A stretch of 64,000 bases of DNA from Ulva prolifera. Taxonomy: Eukaryota; Chlorophyta; Ulvophyceae; Ulvales; Ulvaceae. The stretch spans positions 1,584,501 to 1,648,500 of the forward strand of contig CM041197.1 of NCBI GenBank assembly GCA_023078555.1, in the 5' to 3' direction. Below, one piece after another: positions 57,801 to 64,000 of the stretch. The notes below the pieces were generated by a model, which saw only the letters and a list, made by a program, of their open reading frames with translations, made no database searches and was not told where the DNA came from. The first letter of the stretch is position 1, and every line of letters starts with the position of its first letter. The position numbers and the translations under genes are program-made.

Positions 57801-60800
57801 GCGCACCACAGCCACCTTGAGGTCCCCATGCATGACGAAGAACTCGAGCTCGGTCGCGCCGGCTACGCTTGTGTCGATGTCGCAGCCACGCATGCCATAC
57901 CGCGGAAAGTCAAATCCCGGGCGGCAGGCCTGCACTGCCGCCGACACGTCGCCGTCGATGCTACTCACCGCTGACACCCCGCGGTCGCAAGGGACGTCCA
58001 CAGGTATCTTTGGCCCACACGCCCCGTACACGCCCCCACGCTGCACCTCCACCACTGCAGCCCCAACCAGCGACAACCGTGGCGGCGGCGGCGCAGGCGG
58101 CGGGGAGGTGGCAAGGGGGGCAACACAGGTTCTGTCGGACAGACTGCAGAAATACCCCCCGCCGTCCCCAGCACACAGCGCGCGGCCAGAGGGGCACACA
58201 ACAAAAACCCGACGCCTGCGCTCCGCCGCCGCATTGCCCGCAGCATCCGCCACGACGTACCTTATCACATACGGCCGCCCCGGTGGCGTAGGTGCTCTGG
58301 TGTCCACCAGCGATAACCCGATCTTGGCAACGCGTGCGCTGACGTCGCCGTCAGTGTCATCCACCGCCGAAGCACCGGGGTCAGAAAACTCCGTTCCAAC
58401 GACAACTGTTGTCTCTATCACGATGCCGACCTCACAGCGCGGCACCGCGCGCACATGCTGCGGTGGCTCACCATGCATGGTGATATTTGGGGGTATCGTG
58501 TCCACAGGTGGTACATACGTTGACACTGGCCTTGGCACCGCACCAAACTGCGCGGCCAGCGCCGCACCAAAGCACAGGCCACCGATGCTGCAGCCGCCTC
58601 CGCCGTCGCAGACACGCTCCCCGGCGCCGCACGCTGGGGCGTCCAGCGAGATGTACACACGCTGAGTCAGCGGTGGTGCGACGTTGCCAGCCATGTCAGC
58701 GGCGGAAAACACGACTTCAACTGGGCCGTACTCTCCTGTACCGGGTGAGAACGGCAGCGTGCGGACGGCGGCGGCATCGTTCAGGTACCCCGCCAGCGCA
58801 GCAGCGCCGCTGTGCACGATCGCGACGCGGCCGGGCGTCTCAAAGTCTGTTGCGATGGCCTGCTGCGCTGCGGCGTACGCGGAGCCCAGCGGAAGCCGCA
58901 GCACTGGGGAGAGAATCGTCAGCAGCGGCGGCTGCGTGTCAGGGGGAAGCTCAGGGGGCGCCGGGCAGGCGTATTCTACGTCCGATGCGGCCTGCAGAGG
59001 CGGTGGCGGCGCTGCAAAGAGCGTGCCGATAGTGTCTGAGGCGCCGGGTGGAGCGTCCACAGTAGGCAACTTGAGCCCGCCGGGTTCTGTGCCATCGCCA
59101 GGGGGGTCGCTGCTGCCACCCTGCGAAGGCTCACTCTGAATCTCTTCACCATCAGACACACTGTCAGGGGCGACTGCTGCGGCGGCAGGACTCGGAACTG
59201 CGCCCGGGGCTGTGTCACCTCCAGCTCCATCTCCCCCAGACCCGTCGCTACTGGACCCATCGTTTCCAGACCCATCGCCGCTGGACCCGTCGCCACTAGG
59301 TGTGCCGCCCCCTGACCCATCGCCATTAGGTGTGTCACCCCCTGATCCGTCGCCACTAGGTGTGCCGCCCCCTGACCCATCGCCACTAGGTGTATCCCCT
59401 CCAGATCCGATATCACCGGACCCATCGCCGCTAGATGTGTCCCCTCCAGACCCATCGCCAATAGGTGTGTCGCCCCCTGACCCATCGCCGCTGGGCCCAT
59501 CGCCACTAGGTGTATCCCCTCTAGATCCGATATCACCAGACCCGTCGCCGCCACCTCCGTCACCACTAGCCCCGTCACCGCCGCCTGATGCGTCGCCCTC
59601 CGGAGTTCCCTCGAGCGGTGCTTCAGGTGGGCTCGATGCGGGGCTGTCAGCTGTAACATCCCCACCGGAGCCACTGTCGCCCGAACTGCTGCCAGAATCT
59701 CCGCCCGAGCCAGCTACCGGTGCTGCAGCTTCTCCCGGTGGTGTTGCGCCAGTGGCGGCACCGTCAGGGGTGCCACCGGTCCCGTCAGGGGCAGCGGCGA
59801 CAGGCGGTCCTGAAGGCCCCTCAGCCACTTCGTCGCCGGGGGCAGCCGCCGCAGAGTCCGGTGCGCCAGCTGCAGGGATTGCCGGCGCCGGTGCCGGGCT
59901 TGGAGCTGGCGCCGGTGCCGGGCTTGGAGCTGGCGCTGGGGCCGGGCTTGGAGCTGGCGCTGGGGCCGGGCTTAGAGCTGGCGCTGGGGCCGGGCTTGGA
60001 GCTGGCGCTGGGGCCGGGGCCGGCGCAGGTGTAGGGGGGTCCGGCGGCGGTAAAGGCGCCGGAAGCCGCAGCATCGACGCCGTCGCAAACCTGGGCGCGC
60101 CATAGCCATTGATGACATCTGCAGCACTAGCTGCATGCTTAAATACAGACCCGCCAGCTCAGGCGACTGTGAACCCCCACGAGGCCACACTATACATGGT
60201 TTACAGAGTCACGGTGATTAGCTGCGGGTCGAACACCATGCATTCCACGTTCCGCTCACGGCCGCACTGGAGGCGGCAGTGGTGGCGGCCGTTTAGCTGA
60301 CCTGCCACAGAAAGATACACACGCATGCAGCATCAAAGCAGAGCTGGTGTACGTCGCGACAGCTCATGCTCGCACAAGAGTGTTTGTCGCTTGGCGTGGG
60401 CAGCGCTGTGATGAGCCTGTAGGCCGTCGCAACCCAGCCGATGAGCAACAGCCATACCTGCATGCATGCATGTGCAACCACACAGCATACAGCGCGCAGC
60501 GCACCGTGGGGGAGGAGGCTGGAGCAGATGGGCTCCGCCGCGTCGCGGTGAGCCTCGAGGCCGGCTCGCAGCTGCGCGTCGGAGACGAAGGCCCCATGCA
60601 GCGACACGTGGCGCACGTCGGCCTGCAGCTGCCGCGGCCCGGCCGCACCAGGCGTGCCGTCGGGCTCCAGCCATACTCCCAGCCGGCCGCTCATCTCGAC
60701 GTCTTGTGGCATCACACCTGCCGCCTGCAACATCCGCCGCACACGCGTGTCAGTGCAGGTGCGCGAGTCGCAGGGCCAGTGATGTACAACATATGTGGAA

Positions 60801-63134
60801 CTTACGACAACAGGGACACGCTTTAGGGTGCTGTGCATGATCAGAGCACCAGCGTATGCGGCTGAGTGTCTGAGATTTTCACAATGCGTGTCGCACTCTG
60901 CACACGGAGCGCACTGTCGAGGATCAGCATGGATCAATTTGTATGTAGGGGAGCACGAGTTCAAGCAATGATGCGTCTCGGGCGCTCGACAACTCCGATT
61001 ATCATGAAGACCGGGGCCCATGGAGTACACGGTACACAGAAGATCCTCCGAGCGCTGGGCCAACATCGACACACTCTGAAGCTGGGATTGAGGCAAGCGC
61101 CCCCTGACGGCCATCGCTCGCTGAAGGCCGCTCGCACGGGATCTGAACAATCAGCCGCCGCCCACAGGCCCCGAGCACAGCTCACACTGCAGCACAGCGC
61201 AGCATAGGAGTCAGCGCCGCACCGTCACAACAGCAGCCTCCAACCCCGCCCACGCCGCCGCCCCATCATCCGCCCACAGCTCCAGCCGCGTGGCCGCCTC
61301 CACATACCTCAGACCAACTGTGAGCCACACGCCCGGCGACGGTGGGGCTGCCGTCGCCGCGTACACACACCCCACGCCATCGCACAGCCCCGCCTTCAGC
61401 ACCCCCCCTGCTGCAGCGTCCGTGTGCAGCAGCACGCTCTGAGCGTCGGAGCCCAGCACGCGCAGCACGAGCACCGTAAAGTCGGCCCCGGCCGTCGCAG
61501 GGTCCGCCGTGAACTTCACGCTCGCGAGTGCTGCAAAGCCGCCACGGGAGACAACGCGGAGAGGGCGCTGCGTGATAAGGATGTGCTGCGCTGCGCCGGT
61601 GTCGCCGAAGCGCAGCACGGCCGGGTCGGTGCCGGGGGTGGGGCGTTCGGCCGTAGCGGTGGGAAATGAGAGGGTGGGTAAGAGCTGCGGGCAGTTTGTG
61701 GCTATGGGGCCGCTGCTGGCGCCGTGCGCGGGCAGGCGCAGATCTGCACAGCAGCCGAGGTGTCATGTACCAGAGGCCTTCCATCATGCCTGGCATGTCC
61801 AGTGTATGCCCAGCTGAATAGCATCTGCGGCGGCGGAGATGGCACTGTGCGCTGACGTGGACAGCCCGTCGTGTCCTGAGAGTGCTTGCTGTTGAATGGT
61901 CCTGTGCCTGCGCTGCTTGCTACTTTGTTTCCAGCATAGTGCCACAACAGCACCGCAACATTGATGATGCTGGCGAGCGTGCTGAGAATTGAACACAACC
62001 AAACCCCAGCGACCACCCCCCCGCCGGATGCATTCCCGATAGAGCGGCGCACAGGTGAGCGGCAGAGTAGCGCCACATCATAATTCACAAAAATAGGAAG
62101 GCAAGGGATTGAGACGGCTACACACCATAGGCGACCAGGGGGCAGATGGTGTCAGTGCCAGAGAGCTTTGTAAAAAGGGATGCCATCTCAGCGTCCGAGA
62201 GCGCCCGCCAGAAGGCGGCGAGGTAGCGGATACTGCCGTCCATGCCCGTGAAGCCCTCGGCAGCCGGGCCGCCGCCGATGTAGGACTCAGTGACCACGAA
62301 GTCCTCAAGTCCGCCGGCAGCGACAACCTGCATGGCAGCCCATGCATCATGCGGCACAGCATCTCCTGTGTCGCCTGCCGCTTGGTGGCAGCTGCTTTGC
62401 GCAGGCCGATAGCGGCATCGGGCGGGGGAGCAGAGCACACGATGCCGTTTGGGCCCGGGGAAACTGATCCCAGGATTCTGTGAACGGCGCTTGACAGGGA
62501 GGCGGTTCAGCGAGTTGAAGACTGATTCCCCAATCATGTGCACATGTGACAGGAGCTGAGGCATCAATCATTCCCAACCTGTAACTATGCATGCAGTCCA
62601 ATACTCAGCATGCTGCAGTGATCATGGTCCGCACCAGCGAAGCTACGCTCGTCTGCGTGTCGTCAGCGCCCCCCAGCCACACCTCCATCTCTCCTGTCTC
62701 CTTCACAAACCGCACGGCCGCCGTCAGCGCCGTCCCCAGCACCACCGCGCCGTCCGCCGACGCGGCCGTGAATACGCCCCCGCCGCCGGCCAGCTCCACC
62801 CTGAACTCCAGCCGCTGTGCGGCTGTGGCAATCCGCACATGCATCGCGGCACCGGAGGCACCCTGAAGCAGCAGCATCTGCGCGTCCTCGCCACCGCTGG
62901 GGAACGAGTCGAGGGTGAAGGTGAAGGCTGCAGAGAAGCCGGTGGAGGCGCGCAGAGGCGCATAGAGGGCGGGGTGGGCGAGCTGCATGTGCTTTGTGCC
63001 ACCAGCAAATGCAAGGGCGCCGTTGTTGCGCGTCGGCCACGCTGACGAATCGGCAGGGCGGGTGTACAGGGCGTTTGTGGCGCGGTCGCAGATGGCAGAG
63101 TCGATGCCGGACAGAAGTATGAGGACATCATTGT
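39871..63134 (-). CDS. Giant polycystin-1-like protein, paralogue 2 (probably 5'-incomplete at the right edge)
   Basis: Twenty-two minus-strand exons form one frame of 5,120 codons ending at TGA 39873-39871; coordinates are under the regional entries. The order is two LamG modules in the window, an Ala/Pro then Gly/Asp/Ser linker, Ig/HYR-like modules, a juxtamembrane region, a polycystin TOP domain and channel helices, and a cytosolic tail. Exons of 162, 423 and 292 nt in the channel match paralogue 1 exactly in length, and all compared phases agree. The first visible exon (63134) begins in phase 1 with the second LamG of paralogue 1 as its counterpart. The first LamG and N terminus should therefore lie beyond 64000 or have been lost. 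The gene is convergent with paralogue 1. Its introns hold antisense tRNA genes. Confidence 0.8.
41361..41385. repeat. Run of 25 G in an intron of paralogue 2
   Basis: An uninterrupted G25 tract lies in the intron between exons 42729-41449 and 41150-39871. In the pre-mRNA it reads as poly(C). It may form a G-quadruplex on the plus strand, and its length may be inexact. Confidence 0.9.
42827..42915 (+). tRNA. Circularly permuted tRNA-Ser(AGA)
   Basis: The 3' half (42827-42871) precedes the 5' half (42879-42915), with 7 nt between them. The 3' half holds the anticodon-stem strand TCTGT, a long variable arm (AGGC/GCCT), a T arm with TTCGAAT loop, acceptor strand CGAGTGC and discriminator G. The 5' half holds acceptor strand GCACTGG, TG, a D arm CCC-GAGCGGTTAA-GGG, stem ACAGA and loop CTAGAA. 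Joined as 5' half plus 3' half they give an 82-nt type II tRNA; the anticodon AGA, long variable arm and G73 all indicate serine. One acceptor pair is a G-G mismatch and one T-stem pair is G-U. No D arm lies upstream and no T arm downstream. Permuted tRNAs are known from red algae, prasinophytes and nucleomorphs. It lies antisense in intron 42730-43110 of paralogue 2. Confidence 0.8.
42989..42993 (+). terminator. Candidate Pol III terminator of the permuted tRNA
   Basis: TTTTT lies about 73 nt after the 5' half and is the first run of at least four T downstream on the plus strand. Confidence 0.5.
45071..45157 (+). tRNA. tRNA-Tyr(GUA) with a 14-nt intron
   Basis: A perfect 7-bp acceptor stem (CTGTCAT/ATGACAG) encloses D stem GCTC/GAGC with loop AGTTGGTA, anticodon stem TTAGA/TCTAA, and T stem GTTCG/CGGAC with loop TTCGAAT; A73 follows. 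The anticodon GTA is at 45104-45106. A 14-nt intron (45108-45121) lies after position 37, the usual place in eukaryotic tRNA-Tyr. TTTTT at 45161 terminates Pol III transcription. The gene lies antisense in intron 44688-45815 of paralogue 2. Confidence 0.95.
45161..45165 (+). terminator. Pol III terminator of tRNA-Tyr
   Basis: TTTTT begins four bases after the tRNA discriminator base. Confidence 0.85.
47745..47803. repeat. Near-perfect 29-bp inverted repeat (hairpin) in an intron
   Basis: The arms 47745-47773 and 47775-47803 are complementary over 29 bases with one G-U wobble and a single-base centre. It lies in intron 47667-47911 of paralogue 2. Each arm contains GTGGTATAGCGGT, which resembles the D arm/A box of tRNAs such as Asp, Glu or His, so it may be a tRNA-derived inverted duplication. 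It could also be a small-RNA precursor. There is no sign that it is a functional tRNA. Confidence 0.85.
50503..54227 (-). other. Polycystin extracellular (TOP) domain and channel helices of paralogue 2
   Basis: The exons are 54227-53680, 53458-53297, 52921-52751, 52406-51984, 51567-51276 and 50882-50503. Motifs parallel paralogue 1: NNQVLGGLLLHQTR, DPVFDTDAPQYS, RNAWQYYNATAAAGEV and GSFLDGRTSTLSG...VTFNAAADAF. Hydrophobic helices occur near RLGIDTLCIAAAAAHILAAL, LPWLLIALSAAHAAYIGVY, LTVAHWVGLALEL, IVWSAMAFPLSIEAIITVG and LLSALLLYQSFAVLLALFVA. The S6 exon is 380 nt rather than 221 nt and runs straight to the cytosolic part, so the two exons 30125 and 30438 of paralogue 1 are missing. The pore segment (FSSFEDMLWEATNQRF) lacks a recognisable polycystin filter. 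Confidence 0.78.
54504..55770 (-). other. Juxtamembrane region of paralogue 2
   Basis: The exons are 55770-55342 (phase 0 to 0) and 54900-54504 (phase 0 to 1). The first contains VVAQCLNDLISSNNL, the second EVPVLFLELEHAAGFCTLTN and then a Gly/Ser/Glu-rich stretch. Both align with 25186-25638 and 25862-26162 of paralogue 1. No GPS-type cleavage motif is obvious. Confidence 0.6.
59205..59610 (-). repeat. Coding repeat rich in Gly, Asp and Ser (GDGSGGDTPSGDGSGG type)
   Basis: About 130 codons repeat units close to GDGSGGDTPS or GDGSGDIGSGG. This acidic, flexible linker takes the place of the rigid PPPEVPPPAV block of paralogue 1. Repeated Asp/Ser/Gly could bind divalent cations, but that is speculative. 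Confidence 0.85.
59880..60040 (-). repeat. Coding Ala/Pro repeat (APAPAPSPAPAP), 24-bp DNA unit
   Basis: Five to six near-identical 24-bp units encode alternating Ala-Pro with Ser or Leu at the unit ends. Such (AP/SP)n blocks are arabinogalactan-like glycosylation sites in green-lineage surface proteins. It directly follows the LamG part. Confidence 0.85.
60505..63134 (-). other. Two LamG/concanavalin-A-like modules of paralogue 2
   Basis: The modules are exon pairs 63134-62635 + 62327-62126 and 61743-61223 + 60724-60505. They correspond to the second and third LamG cassettes of paralogue 1, with the same phases (1-0, 0-1). Matching strands include GGLEDFVVTESYIGG versus GGLDDFDAEAAYIGG, and LQADVRHVSLHGAFVSDAQ versus LAADVRHVSVHDAALSDAE. 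A partner of the first LamG was not found before the window ends. Confidence 0.78.
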
Positions 63135-63197
63135 CTGCATGTGGCACCACCCATTGAGCTACGTCACGCCATGAGAATGCCGAAACAGATAGAAAAT

Positions 63198-63272
63198 GTA
63201 AAGTAAATCTGAATTTACTGAGCCGCATCCTATTGGCCATTGACAACTCCGAATCAACGGGACCACATATGC
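63198..63272 (-). repeat. Dispersed repeat copy
   Basis: Read on the minus strand it runs GGTCCCGTTGATTCGGAGTT, then GTCAATGGCCAATAGGATGC and CGGCTCAGTAAATTCAGATT, to a TTTACTTTACA end. It is close to the copy at 39404-39490. It lies about 65 bases upstream of the first visible exon of paralogue 2. Confidence 0.8.
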
Positions 63273-63473
63273 CGAAGGGAAAACCACCTGGAAACTCCCC
63301 TCAGACGACCGCACGCAACTCACAGGGCCTCCTCCTGTGCTAAGCGAGGTGGTCATGCACGGCCGTTTCGATTCCCCGATGTGATCGATACACCCAATAC
63401 ACAGCTGAGTTATCAATATCCACATCGATCTATCTACGTAACAATGCATATATACAGCCACTTGGTTGAGAAT

Positions 63474-63533
63474 GGAGTCCGGCCTCTGTACAGTAAAGTA
63501 AATCTGAATTTATCGGAGTCCGGCCTCTGCCCT
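63474..63533. repeat. Direct repeats around a partial dispersed repeat
   Basis: GGAGTCCGGCCTCTG occurs at 63474-63488 and 63519-63533. Between them is GTAAAGTAAATCTGAATTTA, which is the end segment of the dispersed repeat. This could be a nested partial insertion or a local duplication. Confidence 0.7.
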
Positions 63534-64000
63534 TTATAAGAACATACAGCCATGAGAAGCCAATGTGAACCTGGACTCAAAGGTACGCCGATGAGGGTGC
63601 ACATCTGCAGTGCACACAGGTTCACACAGGCGAGAGGCAGCACTTCCCGCGCACGTGGGGTATGGCCAAGAGACATTTGTGTGGCACTGGATCAGGTAAG
63701 CCCGGCCTCCATGTTCTCGGGGCACTTGCAGGCGTTAAGCCGCAACAACAAGGCGCAGTGCTGGAGCACGCGGCTGCGTACGTTGGGGCAGGTGTGAGCG
63801 TTGCTGCTGAGGGCTGCTTTAGTGTGTTGCTCAGACTGTTCCGGCAGCTAAGACCGTCCCTGCCGACACTGCCTACCTCAACAACGGGCGACTGCGGCAA
63901 CCCAGTGAACACCCGTACATACTGCTGGCTTGCCACAGCGACTGTGACCACGCAACACTCACACACTGTTGCGTCACGGACAGTGGATCTCAGCACCGCG

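Larger units (their letters stand above)
56212..60118 (-). other. Low-complexity linker plus Ig-like/HYR-like Cys-rich modules of paralogue 2
   Basis: The exons are 60118-57557 and 57332-56212, joined in phase 1 within a Gly codon exactly as in paralogue 1. The first starts near VINGYGAPRF, matching FVNGYGSSRY in the other gene. After the linkers come modules near PPLLTILSPVLRL, PNITMHGEPPQHV, PRLSLVGAAVVEV and EEVLVPAGWHYTMC. The signatures AVDDTDGDVSARV and ATAFDPEDGDLTYR are present. The Cys motifs GEGLCEDRSCSVGG and CPPPTCMPFGCPGHE match paralogue 1. Confidence 0.75.
63135..64000. other. Right-edge region upstream of paralogue 2
   Basis: This stretch should be intron or 5' flank of paralogue 2. 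It holds a dispersed repeat copy (63198-63272) and a partial one (about 63490-63520) between two copies of GGAGTCCGGCCTCTG. From about 63730 onward a plus-strand frame has coding-like composition (for example ALSRNNKAQCWSTRLRTLGQ and ILLACHSDCDHATLTHCCVT). Joining these would need introns of about 38 nt, shorter than any other here. I do not call a gene. Confidence 0.35.

Overview
The window looks like GC-rich nuclear DNA of a green alga (Chlorophyta). Genes are split by many GT-AG introns, with donors mostly GTGCG, GTGTG or GTACG and acceptors mostly TGCAG. One gene is a nuclear-encoded chloroplast ribosomal protein. Two tRNA genes have eukaryotic form, and a TGTAA poly(A) signal follows the ribosomal protein gene. 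I could not assign a genus. All exon coordinates were worked out by hand from splice sites and reading phase, not from transcripts.

Layout. (1) 105-8691, minus strand: seven exons (2,252 codons) of an unrecognised multi-pass membrane protein with very long Ser/Pro/Ala/His-rich tails; it runs off the left edge. (2) 8692-11942: intergenic DNA with a 48-bp tandem duplication and long G tracts. (3) 11943-13963, plus strand: chloroplast ribosomal protein L13 (uL13c), four exons, 197 aa. (4) 15176-38037, plus strand: a 27-exon gene for about 4,960 aa. It carries three LamG/concanavalin-A-like modules, a (PPPEVPPPAV)n hydroxyproline-type linker, four Ig-like/HYR-like modules, a polycystin (PKD/TRPP) channel region and a long helical, disordered cytosolic tail. 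(5) 38038-39870: a spacer holding a truncated retroelement and one copy of a dispersed repeat. (6) 39871-63134, minus strand: 22 exons (5,120 codons in the window) of a paralogue of gene 4, facing it tail to tail and probably extending past the right edge.

Genes 4 and 6 keep the same domain order and intron phases, and several channel exons have identical lengths (162, 423 and 292 nt). Their linkers have diverged completely: Pro/Glu/Val repeats in one, Gly/Asp/Ser and Ala/Pro repeats in the other. They look like an old inverted duplication of a polycystin-1-like receptor-channel, whose known relatives act at cilia or the cell surface.

Introns of the minus-strand paralogue hold two antisense tRNA genes and a near-perfect 29-bp hairpin. 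One tRNA is tRNA-Tyr(GUA) with a 14-nt intron. The other is a circularly permuted tRNA-Ser(AGA): its 3' half lies upstream of its 5' half, and a bulge-helix-bulge-like fold sits at the joint. The permuted tRNA and the inverted giant-channel pair are the most striking findings.
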